DNA from: Phoebastria nigripes
Taxonomy: Eukaryota > Chordata > Aves > Procellariiformes > Diomedeidae
Direction: 5' to 3'
DNA: 64,000 nt
NCBI GenBank assembly: GCA_035582835.1
Contig: JAYKAV010003266.1
Coordinates: 5,009,433-5,073,432 of the forward strand
In this document: positions 1 through 12,900 of the stretch, piece after piece
Layout of the letters: the number at the start of each line of letters is the position of its first letter
How positions within the stretch are numbered: the stretch's first letter is position 1
Translations under genes and position numbers: made by a program
The notes under the pieces: model-generated
Seen by the model: only the letters and a program-made list of their open reading frames with translations
What the model was told of the DNA's origin: nothing
The model's database searches: none

Positions 1-905
1 CCAGCATGAACCTGTAACACTTGACGCAGCCGTGTCTGAGAATGGGTGCTGAGACCCTGCAGAGCCTCCCGGGCAGGGAGAGCAGGCAGCCCGAGCCTGT
101 ACTCCGCAGGGGCGGCGGGAGCTGCAGGAACCGGGCCAGCTGGTGCACAGAAGAAGTGCGGTACACGAGCGAGGGAAGGTGTCCAAGACCAGCGGCCAGC
201 ATGTGTGCCGCGCAGGCGGTGAGAGCTGATGCCGGCAGCGGTGGGCTACCTGAGTGACCCTGTTCCAAGGGCCCTTCTCTCCAAGGAGGGATGTCAAAGA
301 TACTTAGCTGCTGCCTTCTCCTGGAGGCTCTGCTGTTTTCCTGGGCTCTGAGCAGCAACTTTCCTGCTCCTTGCCTTGGGCACTCGCTCCCTCTGTCTGG
401 AGGAGATGGCAGGTTCTTCTAGTATTTATTTCTTCATGGCTAAGATTTCCAAGACCTGCCAGTCTTCTGTAGAGGTGGAGCCACAGAGATTTCAGCAGTC
501 TCTGGGAGCGCAAAATATTTTTGGAGAGGCATCTCCTGCCCTCTCCCTCTAGGAATGGTCTAAAAAGCTCCCCTTTCCTGCCCACCCCTCCAGGTAAGGG
601 ACAAGTGGGCAGCATATGCACAGAAGCAATAAAGCCCCATCAAAGCAAACCCAGGCTGTCCTGGGCTCAGTGTCTGGAGCAGTGACCAGTTCCTGATGCT
701 GGAGCGAGCGCCCGGGCTGGCTCTGACAGTAATTCTCCCATCTCTTTATCACACTCCAATCTTGAGCAAACTTCCTTGGCAGACTCAGCACTGTGGAGCA
801 GAGCAAAGCGCTCCCTCCACTGAAACCAACCAGCACTTGTTGGGGGCTGAGCTAGACCTGGATGTAAATACTGAGTTGAAATAAAAACAAATTAAAAATT
901 TTCTT
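1..905 (+). other. Probable 3' UTR of an upstream gene
   Basis: No recognisable protein is encoded here. Two AATAAA signals lie at 628-633 and 880-885, and the second is followed by an A-rich stretch (about 892-921). This fits the tail of a + strand transcript whose coding part lies before the window. In human the gene upstream of DEF6 on the same strand is ZNF76, so its 3' UTR is the natural guess, but nothing in the sequence proves it. The poly(A) run could also mark a retroposed copy. Confidence 0.4.
880..885 (+). terminator. Polyadenylation signal AATAAA (upstream gene)
   Basis: A canonical AATAAA is followed within 10-40 bases by A-rich sequence. A second signal at 628-633 could serve as an alternative, earlier site. 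Confidence 0.4.
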
Positions 906-1349
906 TAAAAAAAAAAAAAAAGAGGTATGCTTCTCTCTTTCAGTTCCTGGGGCCAGTGGCTGGCAGAGGGTGGGATGGATGTTACTGTTTTGCAGATGTA
1001 AGGACTAAGGAAGTTCAGGAGATTTGTTGAATTGACTGAAAGTGCAGTGATTGTCCAAAAACAGCGCTGAGGAGGGGTGTGAGCAAGAGAAGTTGTAGCC
1101 TCTGAGCTCTCAGNGTCTATCTTAGAGGGGCTAAGAGCTGTCTCCTGAATCTCAGATCAGCCCTCGGCTCTTCCAAGGACTCCTGCAAGCCTAGAGTTAG
1201 GGAATTGTGTCAATACAAGAAAATATGTCTGTGAACACATCCTACAACCCTCTGAGCTGGGGAGAGAGACCTGGGCTGGCTTCCTCAACCCAGCAGGAGT
1301 AACCTCTGCCCCGGGCAGTTTGCGGACAAAGCCAGTGCAGAGAGCACCG

Positions 1350-1411
1350 TAGAATCATTTAGGTTGGAAAAGACCTTTAAGATCATTGAGTCCAACCGTA
1401 AACCTAACACC
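1350..1411 (-). mobile_element. CR1-type LINE fragment (3' end)
   Basis: The + strand reads AGAATCATTTAGGTTGGAAA and continues with a run like 'agacctttaagatcattgag' then 'tccaacc'. This is the form commonly seen as the reverse complement of avian CR1 3' ends. Only about 60 bases are recognisable, so it is a truncated copy on the minus strand. It supports a bird or other reptile as the source. The assignment is from memory of the family consensus. Confidence 0.6.
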
Positions 1412-1699
1412 AGCGCAGGCTCCCAGCGATCAGGTGTTTTATTTTTTGGATACACCCAAGGAGTTTGCAGCTCTCCGCTCGCTCGGTGCGACTGATCCCA
1501 AAACAAGCAGGGCTGGAACCTTTCCAAAATGCACAGCCTGTGCTCCCGCTGTGAGGGGAAGCTCTTCATTTAAATCCGAGAAGAGGAAGCTGCTATTTGA
1601 GTCAGGGAGGGGATTTCTCTCTGCAGAACACAAATGCCGAGAAAGCTTTTGATCTCTAGGCTGAGCCAGCAAAGGGTTACGAATCCCTGTCTTGTTTAT

Positions 1700-1964
1700 G
1701 CTCCGTGAGCCCTGGATTGTTCTTCCCTGGGCGTGGGGGATCTGTCTGTGGGAGGGAAAAGACCTGCAGCCCAGGGGAGCTTGGGGGCTGAGATGTGGCC
1801 CGTGGGGCCAAGATGTGGCCCGTGGGCTTCTCCGGGGCGCGCCCAAGCAGATGGCGCTCCTGCTTCGCGTGTCCCCCGCCGCCCAAGGCTGTCGAGGCAG
1901 GCGGTTTCCTGGAACCGGATCCTCGGCCTCGACGCAGCCGCCTCTGCCATCGCCGCCTGTAGCC
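1700..1964 (+). promoter_or_regulatory. DEF6: DEF6 promoter / 5' UTR region
   Basis: A GC- and CpG-enriched stretch lies directly before the DEF6 start codon. No TATA box is evident. The block AGATGTGGCCCGTGGG occurs twice in tandem near 1792-1826. The transcription start cannot be placed from sequence alone. Confidence 0.5.
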
Positions 1965-4900
1965 ATGGACCTGCGAGCGGAGCTGCTGAAGTCCATCTGG
2001 TACGCCTTCACCGCCCTGGATGTGGAGAAGAGCGGCAAGGTCTCCAAATCCCAGCTCAAAGTGAGTCCTCGGGGAGGAGGTTTGGATGGCCCNGGTGTGG
2101 GGCTGGCAGGTGGGCTGCGAGGGGCAGAGCGGGTCCAGGGATGCTTTGCGTCCCCCCTGGGTTTCCACGGAAGAATTGTTAAATATTAAGATTAATAAGA
2201 GCTTGCTGTCACCTCCACACTGGTTTTGGTGAAGTTCTCTGTCTCTGCCTCGTCTGCCTTAAAAAAAAAAGGGGGGGGAGTTAATGCTCAAATGTATTTT
2301 CTAGGTGAAAATGAGGAGAAATCTAATTTTTAGTTGCTTTCAGTTTCTTATGCTTTTTATGCCCAACTAACAGACCAAACTTGGTTTATATTTTCTTGCT
2401 TGCCGGAGCACCCACGTTTCTGCTTCCTGTTCAGCCAGCAGGTCGGTAGGTAGAGGCAGACCATTTTTAAACTAAAACTCCTCAGTGGTCTGGCCAGAAA
2501 TAACACAGCGCTTTTAAAAAAATCTTTGATTTCCCCTCTCCCCCACCCCCTTAGCAGCTTTGCAGCGGGATCCTGCATTCAGCCCTTCGTCAAAACCATC
2601 GTGGCTTTAAAAACCTTTTTGTCTGCCTCTGGGACGGGGTCTGGTCGAATCCGCCAGCTCGTACCTTGGCTTTGACAATAATTATTGATTCCCCCCCCCN
2701 NNNNNNNNNNNNNNCCCCTTTGCAAATGATGAGACTCCTTTTTTGTTGCCATGTAAATGTCCCGTTGTGGTTCTTAAGCTGGCGCTGGGGTTGGAAATGC
2801 CGGTTGGAGCAGGGGGCTGCGATGCAGAGGAAGGACCTGAGCTAGAAACATGCAAAACACGGGGAGATGTTGCGTCAGGACTTGGCAGCTGCTGCCGGTC
2901 TGAGAGATGAGTTGTGAAACGCTGCAAAGAAACCTCTTTTCCTCTATTCCCTCTACTTTATAGGGCTTCCCCCGGGACAGACTGCAGGGAAAGTGCTGGG
3001 CTTGGCGGGGGGGGGGGTGTTTGCCCCAAAATTAAGAGTTTTGTTTGCAGGGGGCTGGAGGAGAAGCAGTGGAAGCCGGGCTTCTCGTGCTCAGCCGCTG
3101 CCTTTGCAGCCGAAAGCCTTTGGCTGCTCCCCAGAAACTCATTGCACGTGCACCCTTGCCTACTTAAAACTGCAGAAATACCTGAAGGAATTAAGGAAAA
3201 TCCCAAAGTAGGCTAGAGCCTAATTCCCCTCGCTAATCCCCAAGAAGGGCTGCTGTGCTCCCCTTACAGCATCCCCTGCACCCGGGCTTTGGGTCCTGAG
3301 CCCAGCCCAGACGTTCTGTCAGTCCCAAAAGCGCTGGTGTGAACACGTGCAGCGCTTGTCTTGCAAGATCTTTATCACTGGTGACGGTGCTGAGGCCACA
3401 GAGACCCTAATTTTAACGGCAATTTCCTAGAGAGTTAGTGCAGGGGGGCTGGGGGAGCTGCAAACCCTCGTGCAGCGGCTGCGGGGATGCTGGGGACGGC
3501 ATCTCCGCAGTGGCTTTGCCCAGGGTGACATTTCAGAAGGGAAGGGAGATTCACCCCTCGCTATTTTTCCACCCGCCTTCGGCACCGAGACGGGACGACG
3601 GTGGGTCGGGCTGCGCCGTTGCACGACGAAGCTCAGCTCTGGATAACTTTTCACCAGCCTCGAGGCTGGGGAGAGCTCATTGCCATTGCCCATTGCTGCC
3701 AAACACTGGCTCGGGTTTGCCCCAGCCTATGCAAGCCAACAGCAGCGTTTCTGCTCGTAGGTTCAGTGCAGAAGAAATCCAGGGTCTTGCAGGTTTGAGC
3801 AATAACGTGTTAAAGCCGTGGTGGCCGTGCCGTCTCCAAACTCCTCCCGGATTGTGCGAGCCAGGCTGTGCTCTGCTCCCTCACCCAGGCATGTTGCTGC
3901 AAGAAGGGTCTTGAACAAGGGTGGGAGAAATGCCGGTGTTTTGCCAGCATTTGCACCTACAGAAACAAAACCAGCCCCAGGAGCTGGGGTGTGATTTTGC
4001 TGGTAGATGAGCAGCATGCCAGTGGGACCTGGGTACTTAACTCCTCCGACTTCTCTCCAGCCAGTTGCATAAGTAAATTTAGCAGCGTTTCAAAGCGTGA
4101 TGGTGAAGCTGTGGGAAGCCGTTGGGTTCAGCAGTTGAGTTCTTTGCATGGACACTCCTATGCAAGCTAGCGTGTGCATATGTATATGTGAGTGTAGGTG
4201 TGTATCTGCACAGGAAGGAAAAACAGTCTTGTGGTTGAGTGCTACGCATCGAGAGATGTCGGGTAGTTCTGTTCCCAGCGTGGGCACGCACCAGCCCTGC
4301 TCTTGGATAAGCGTTTATCCTCTCCGTGCCATCGCATCCTCCCTGGCCAAGTTGGGGGAGCTACTCCCCGTCTCTGCGGATGCCGGCTGGGATGCGGGAT
4401 GCAGGCAGGGCAGAGCTGAGCCCTTCGGGGTGGCCGAGCCCGGCTGGGGCAGGCGGGTGGGAGCCACCGAGCACCATCCTGGTGCTTTTTGGCACCTCTG
4501 CTCTGCTCCTGTCCCTGTTGCAGAGGGAAAGGAGCGGTTTGCTGAGCAGAACTCGATCTCCTGAGGCTGCCCGCTACAGCAAAGCCCTTGGGGAGTGGAG
4601 AGGAGGAGGCAGGGGGACAGGCAAGTGGTTTAAATGCCTGTTGGGGGGGCACAGGGATCCCCCACCCACTGCGTAGGTTGCAGGCTCAGGGTGCAAGTGG
4701 CAGGGGAGGTGGCTCTTGCTCGCTTTTGGAGAAAGAGCCTATAACCCGTGCGGGTCTCTGGGTATAACCAGTGCCTTGGGGGGCTGGGTTAGCACAGCAC
4801 AGCCCGTTTATGGACCCCCCCAGGGCAGGAGGAAGGTGCCCGGCTTGGACTGAAAGCTCCTCTGCTTGTTGCATGCACAAAAGACTCTTGGCACTGGCCA

Positions 4901-6915
4901 GTGGGTCCCAGTTTGGCCAGTAAGAGGTCTGAGAGCAGCTCATCTGTGCAAGCAATGGGGAAAGCCTTCCCCAAGGTCGGGAGCCGACGGTCCTGGGGCT
5001 CGGCTTGAGCCAAGGGGTCCTGGCTGATGGGGCGGCGAGGCAGCCGTCCCCGCTCGCATCCTCCTTGCTGCAGAAAATGGGCAGCTCAAGTGACCCTCGC
5101 TGCTGGCAAAGACTCCCAACACTGGGGTCCCCTGGGACAGGACTCCCTGCACCCCCAGCTCCGGGGGAGGCTTTGATTTTCTCAGCAGGGCCGGTCTGCT
5201 TGCACATGGGGAAACCGAGGCAGCAGCAACGCTCCCTGCATGGTGCAGGAGCCCTGATGCCCCTGCTCCCACCCATCGGGGCCAGAGGGGTTTGTGTTTC
5301 GGCCAGGCTCCAGCCTGAAAGGTCACCCCCAGCCCTGGCATCGCCCCCGGTGTCTCCCACGGGGGAGAAGAAGAGGGGCTGCCATTCTCCAGCCACGTTA
5401 AATATTCCACCCCCGGCTCTGGCTGGTGTCGGCAGCAGCCTTGGGTGGCTGCGGAGGGGTGGGAGCAGGGGGGTTATGGGGGGCAGGAGAGCAGGGGAGA
5501 GGGTGGAGAACAGCATCGGGGCTGGTGCTCGGAGGGATGTGGGATGCTCGGGGGTGGTGGGCAGACCTCTGCCCCCTCCCCGGCCATCTCCTGCACACCA
5601 CAGGGGAAAGGTTGCGTCACCAAACCGCTCTCAGAGCATCTCTTCCCTTTTCCCTCCCCCTGTTATTTTCCCCTCCTATCCCTTGTTTCAGAGGCCGGGG
5701 AGGGGTTTCCCCCTCTCCTCTCTCCGTGGGGTTGGGGCAGCCCCGGCCCCACGCACCCCCCCATCAGCCTGGCCGGGGCTTTCCTCCCCACCCTGCCCCA
5801 CTTCCATTTTGTAGGTGACCGCTCTGGCGAACGGAGGGGCTGTGGTTTGCAGCGTGCCAGGGCGGATGGAGGGGCTCGGGGTGCTGACCGCGGCCGGGGG
5901 CACATGCAAGATCCCCAAGGATTTTTTGGGGTGCTGCGAGAGGAGGTGCGAGGGATGGGGACGAGGCCGCACGTTGGAAAGGGGGAACGGGATGCGATTC
6001 CCAAACTTTCAATCCATCCTGACGGATTTGTTAGCCATCCTGGAGGATGCCCAGGGTGTTTCCATCCCTCTCCACCCCTGCAGAGACCCTGGGGCTGCAC
6101 CAAACCCCAAAAGGCCCAGCCATAGCGGCAGCGCTCAGGGCTACAGCCCGCTCAGTGTTTGAGCCCTGGGTGGAGTCCTGCTGATAACATCGGTCCGGAG
6201 GGTGAAAACTAGAAAGAAAATCTGGTTGAGCAAGAACAGTCTCCAGCTGCAGCAGCTGGCGTGGCCTCCGCGGCTCCTCTCCTGCTGGAAGGAAATTTCC
6301 AGCCCTGCACGGAGAGGAGCAGGGATGCTGCACACCATCTTCCCCTTGAAACCTTGGCGAGCTGTCTCCGCAAACCCTGGTGCAATGGGACAGCATCACT
6401 TGGAACGCTCGTTTAACCAACTCCTGCTTGCTGGGAGGTAAAGACAAGGAGGTAAAGATGCCTGGCATCATGAGCCTGGAGGTGCTGGTGGTGCTCATGG
6501 GCAGCCTTGCTCCGGGCTCTGGCTGCTGGCCCGGCAGCGGCGTGGGTTTTCCAGCACGTGGGAAATTCGGGAGCTTCAAAACATGCTTTGTTTTGGGGGA
6601 TTTGAACAAAAAATGGGCTGGTTGGTGACGCTCGCAGACTGCTTCTGGAGATGGCGTGTGTCTACGTCACCCTTGTCTGCTTCCATTCCAGACAAAACCT
6701 TTTCTTAGTTTCTTATAAATCTTTTCTTATTTTCATCTTTGCGTCTTTCTGTGCCCCACTGGCAGAAAGCAACCGCTGCCAGGCTGGGTGCCGTTGTTAG
6801 TTATGTTTTCAAGAAATCGCTGAGGGCAGCTGCGAAACAGCATGGCTTGGGGTGGCTTATCATCTTCTCTAGATCAAAGCATGTCCTGTTTGCTCTGTAA
6901 TGTTTGAAACAGCCC

Positions 6916-6955
<40 letters not shown>

Positions 6956-6956
6956 C

Positions 6957-6987
<31 letters not shown>

Positions 6988-9900
6988 TTCCCCATGTGCC
7001 AAGAAAGAAAAGAAACAAATGTGGAAAAATCCTCAATTTTTGCCTGTTTCTAAATGATTCTCTAAGATTTCTATTTGGGAATATTCCCCTGTCCCTCTGC
7101 CAAACCCAAACCGTGCCTCGCTGCTGCGGCTGCAGGGAGGTGATGCTGGGCAGGGCATGGTCCCGGGGTGGGTGGCTGGGCTGGGGCAGGGGGCAGGGTT
7201 GGAGGTCGTTCACCTTCTCCCCGTCCCTCGTGCTCGTCCAGGTGCTGTCTCACAACCTGTACACGGTGCTGTGCATCCCCCACGATCCCGTGGCGCTGGA
7301 AGAGCATTTCCGCGATGACGACGATGGGCCGGTGTCCAGCCAGGGTTACATGCCGTACCTCAACAAGTACATCCTGGATAAGGTGAGCCCCTTGGCCATC
7401 CCCCCGAGCTGCTGCGTCTCACGTGGGGACACCACGGTGCCTGCTCTGCTCCCGCATCCCATGGGAGCCCCACGGCTCCGCTCCCCTCTGCTCTTGGAGA
7501 TCCCATGCCTTGATGGGTGGAAAAAGAGAGAGTTGGGGAGCACTCGGGCGAATGCCAAAACGAATGAGAAGTATTTAATACTCAACGTCTCCTTGGCAAG
7601 GATGAAGTCAGCCCTTTCCATCAAGGCTCTGGATGGAGGTGCATCTCTCCCCACATTTCCTAAAGGGCTCAGAGAGAGAAATCAGCCCCTTTTTCCTCTC
7701 CACCCCTGTTCAAATTCGAGGTGTGACCTCATTTGGCAAAGAGGAGGAGAGGGAGGAGGACGAGGTGCCGGGGCAGGAGCAGAGGTTGGAGTGGGCAGGG
7801 GCTTTCTCCCTTTTTTTTCCGCGTGGCTCAAAGGCACCTTTGTTTGGCACAGCGAGACTTTGCGGCTGGGTGCTCGTTTCCTCCAGGCATGTGAGGAGAG
7901 GAAAAATGACTGACAACTTTCTTCCACTGTGTGCTCGAAAGAAGCGGGGGGCCCGGAGCTGGGTGCAGTAACCCTTCCCTCCCCTGCTGCTTCCCCAGGG
8001 CTGAGCTGTGCCTCTCCCCGGCGTGCGGTGCTCCGTACCGGTCTCCGTGCCAGTCATTGCTTTGCCCTGAGCTGGTCAGGAGCTGCCCAGCCTGGCCCAG
8101 GGATGCTGATCTCAGCTGCAGGGATCTGGTCTGCAGCGAGCGAGGGCAGAGCTTTCCCCAGCTCCCTCTACCCGAGGCAGGCAGCTGCTCAAGGTCAGCC
8201 CAGCCCAATCTCCCCATCACAGAGCGGCCAAAATCCTTCCAGTTTCCTATGTGGTTCTTTGGGAGATGACCTTTAAACCCTCTTCTGGTTTCGCCATGGC
8301 TAATAAAATCCTAGAGGCGGCCTGAGAAGGGGAAGTGGGTTTTCCTAGTAAGAGGGGCTTTCAGCTTTCTGCCACCCAACGGTTTTTCTCCGGCTCTGCC
8401 GCTGCAGACTGTGGTTTGCCGGCAGCGTGTGGCTCACGCAGCTGGGATGGAGCAGCCAGAGGATGGCCTTTGGTCCCCATCACAGTTCACCGGTGCCGCA
8501 CCAAAATTGCATCGTGAAGCAGCTCGCGATGCCAGGCAGGCGGTCACAGAATCTCATGGACAGGCAGCGGGGCCGAGCCTGATGGAGGCATCATTCCTGC
8601 CTCTGCTGCTGCCTGCCCGTGGGCCATCACTTCCCTTCGCTGAGCCTCAGTTCCTCTTTATGGGAAAATGGGATAACGAGAGTGACCCAAAGGCATGGAG
8701 GCATTGGGGAAGTGGGCTTGGGAGAGCACCACACAATGTTGCACGTGCTTCACCACGGGGTTTCTGCTGGTGCTCCAAAGCCCGGCAGGTCAGGGCTGAG
8801 CCACCGTGGCTGTGCCGCCGTGCCCAGGCGCTGCAGCGGTCCCGTAGCGTCTTCTCTACCATCCAGCACATCTCGCCTGCGTAAGGGGACCTGTGCTGGG
8901 AACACGTACTGGCATCATGGGTCAATGCCCACTTACACTCTAGTTGTGGGTCCCACGTATAAATCAGCCCATGCTTCTCACTGGCAGGGACAGGAGATTT
9001 CAGGTGTGAGGGTTTCTTCCCTCCAGCGCTTCCCCCCAGAACCCCTCTCCGTGGCCCTGCAGCCACCACGCTCACCCACCTGGCTCCTGCCCACAGGTGG
9101 AAGAAGGTGCTTTTGTCAAAGAAAACTTTGATGAGCTCTGCTGGACCCTGACCGCAAAGAAGAATTACAAGCCCAACCGGAACGGGAATAGCGTTGTATC
9201 CCACCAAGATGCCTTCAAGCTCTGGTGTCTCTTCAACTTTCTGTCTGAAGACAAATACCCTCTCATCATGGTGCCAGACGAGGTAGGACCTGCCTCTCCC
9301 CCTCCATCTCCATCTTCCCAGGGCTCTGCGTGTTGGCAGAGCCCCGTTTGGGGATGACACATCCCGCTATCGCTTCCTGACATGTCCCACCACATCCTGC
9401 TCCAGGGTGTGAGAGAGAGCAGGCCAGGGGTGGGAGGAGGGGGCTGTCTACCCTGGGCACCCCCTGCTATGCCCATGGCCACCCCCGCTGCCCAGGGAGA
9501 GGGGGGTGTCCTGGGAGCAGCTGGGAGGACACCTCCGAAATGCTGAAGCCTCTCAAGTATAGATGTCTTGGAGGATGATGTGTGGGCTGGTCCAGAGTGC
9601 TCTTCCCCGGCCCAAGCCTACACCAACAAGCTCTTTTGTCTGCTGTGAAATGAATGTGCCAGTTCTCAGAGCCCCAGTCAAGGAGCATCCGCAGCTCAGC
9701 TCTTGTTGGGGCTGGTCCCTTGCCTAAAGCCCTTCCCAAGCCTCAACCCAAGGGTTGAGTTGAGCACGGCGTTAGAGGACTCCTGATTTTCATGGGGGAG
9801 AAAGAGAAGATGACACCTTAAGGTCTGGTGCAATGGGAGGTTGTTCCCCATGAAATCGCTGTCAGGCTGGACGGGGCCATGTTCCTCGGGCTGCTCTCAG

Positions 9901-12900
9901 CCCGTGCCACCACGAAGGCAGTGGCAGAGCAGACCCAGTTGTCCCCCTCCATGCCCACTGCCACCAGACGCTCACCCCCTGCCCAGCGTCCACAGAGTTA
10001 AGAGTGAGGTTGCCCCGGCTGCCCTACAAAGCTGCTGGCAGTAATCTCCAAATCCCCAAATTCCACCCGGCATTTGGAGAGGGAGGTTCTCCCTTCTCCG
10101 GGGGGTCAGATCAAACCCCAAAGAGAAGGCGGGCAGATCTGGGGAGGAGGGACAAGCTCAGAAGCCAAGAGTGGCCTCTCCAGGAGGAGCTCAGCTGGGC
10201 AAGCAGCTGCCGTCTGCTTCTCCACCATCAACCTCCTGAGATCAGCAGAAAAGGAAAAAAAAAAAAAAAAAAAAAAAAGGGAAAAAAAAAAAAAAAAAAA
10301 AAAGAAGAAGAAGAAAAGAACCCAAAAAAAAAAAAAAAAAAAAAAAAAGGGGCAAAAAAAGACCAGAAGCGCAGTGCTGCGCAGATGTAGGAGGGCGACC
10401 GCACTTCCTGCTCCCCGGGAGAGGTGTTTCCTGTTCCCCAGACCATGACAAACTGAATCATCTTTCTGCTTACAGGGCTGAGCTTGAAAAAAAAAAAAAA
10501 AAAAAAAAAGAAACTACATTAAATTCTTGCCCTACTCCTAGCTAGATGATGTAAAAAAAAAAATCCAGCTGGGTGCGGGACTTTGCTGTGTTGCACCTTT
10601 CTGCGGGGCTCTCTGCAGTCACCCACCCTCCTTGGTCCCTATAGATCGTGGGTAGAGGAGAGCTGGCAGCAAAACTGGAGCTGAAATGAGTCTTCCCGAC
10701 ATCATGTTATTTTCAACAATTTTAGCTCTTTTTAAAGCAATTTATTTACAAATTTTTCAAAACGACACTCCTCATCTTCGTAGGGTTCTCTTCCCCTGCT
10801 CCTCCCCAGTGTTTTTACGACGTCCGCTGGAAACCAGAGCGGTGCTGAGGTCAGGGCTGTGGTCTGAGACCCCTGCCCTGTGGGCTGAGCATGGGGGACA
10901 GCAGCGTTGGTCTGTTCTCCCTCAGGCACTTGACTTCTGCAGAGTTTTCTCACTCTGCAGACAAACAAGCCAAAACCATCTCAGCCTTGTAGTTAAAAGG
11001 AAAAACCTCCCAGTAGTGGTCAAGCTCTAACCCAACATCAACCTCCTGAGCCTGCCTGCTACACCTTGACCATGACCATCAACCATTGCAAGGGGTGACA
11101 CCCCTGCGATAATGGTCCTGCATCTCCAGGCTGGAAAGAGATGTGGTCTTGGGCTCTCCAGAATGGATCAGTGCGATGGGGACAGCTCTCACTTCTCCCC
11201 ATTGCTGAGCTCCTTGTCTCCACAGGTGGAGTACCTGCTGAAGAAGATCTGCACAGCCATGAACGTGGAGCTGAACTCCTGCGAGCTGGATGACTACCTC
11301 TCCCAGGAGCTGCAGGGGCCGGGGGGGCTGACGGTCTGGCAGTTCCTGGACATGATGAACTCGGGGCGGTTCCTGCGAGGCATTGAGCAGGAGGCCATCA
11401 GCATGGCCGTGGAGGAGGTGTACCAGGAGGTCATCGAGGATGTGCTCAAACAGGCAAGGAAACCCACATGACCTGGGGCACAAACCCCATCCTGTCCCCA
11501 CCCTGGTTTTGATCCCCATGTCTCTCGGGTGCAGGGCTACCTCTGGAAGAAGGGCCAGCTGAGGAGGAACTGGTCGGAGCGGTGGTTCACACTGAAGCCC
11601 AGCGTCCTGTCCTACTACATGAGTGAGGAACGGAAGGAGAAGAAGGGGAGTATCACGTTGGACAAGCACTGCTGCGTGGAGGTATGGCCTGGGCCACGCT
11701 CAGCTGGGCGACAGGAGACGCAGGATACCCCCTTCAGACCCCAGGAAGAATACACAATTTCACATCCATGAGCATTGGAGACCCAGTCCTATGGCCAAAG
11801 AAAGTGGGGATAAGGTGGGGTACGGGGGGGTAACACCATCCTGTGTCCTCTCCCTGCAGGTGCTCCCCGACCGGGATGGGAAGAGGTGCATGTTCTGCGT
11901 GAAGACCTCCTCCCGCACCTACGAGATGAGCGCCTCCGACACCCGGCAGCGCCAGGAGTGGACATTAGGTCCATGCCCACCCTGTGCCCCTTTCCCAGCT
12001 TCCCTGTGCCCCCCACCGTGTCCCCACTGACCGTCCCCTTCCCTCCCCAGCCATCCAGACGGCCATCCGGCTGCAGGCTGAGGGCAAAAAGTCCCTGCAC
12101 AAAGACCTGAAGCAGAAGCGACGGGAGCAGCGGGAGCAACGGGAGCAGCGCAAGGCGGCCAAGGAGGAGGAGACGCAGCGGCTCAAGCAGCTCCAGGAGG
12201 AGAAGGAGCGGAAGCTGCAGGAGCTGGAGCTGCTCAAGGAGGCCCAGCGGCAGGCAGAGATACTCCTGCAGGAGGAGGAGCAGCGGCGGAGACAGCAGCA
12301 TGAGGAGATGCAGAGGACTCTGGAGATCCAGCTGCGGGAGGCCGAGCAGGTGGGTGCATCCTCATGGCATGTCCTGCCACGGGGCTGCATCACTCGTGGG
12401 GTGGCCGCTTCCTTCCCCTTCCCTTGCCCGTGGCAGCCCAGGGGGTTTGGAGCAGCTTTTAGGAGCGTGTCCCCCTCTTGCAACAATGCTGCTGCCACCC
12501 ATCACCTCTGGGTTCCCGGGGGCTGTGTGTGACCCGGGGACGAGGGACAGAGGGGTCAGCACTGCCATGCATGAGATACCAGAGGAGCAGGAGATGAGGA
12601 CAACCTGCCCCGGGGTGGATGAAGCTGGCGGGCAGGTGAGAGGCAAGTGCCGGGCTGGCCAGGGAGCCCATTTCTGACCTTGCAGCCATCGCTGGTTCCG
12701 AACAACGTGGTGTGTCTCCCTGAGCAGGGAAACAGCCTTGCTTTGGAGCTCTCTCCGTGGGCTCTCCCTGGTGTAGGAGACGTCTGGCCCCATCCCCCCA
12801 GGGGCGCGGGGGCCAGGGGCCCTGGGGATGGCGGCAGTGGCTCTGCCAGCCACCCACGCTGATGGCTCCTCTCCCTGCCGCAGGCTCGTGCCTCCATGCA

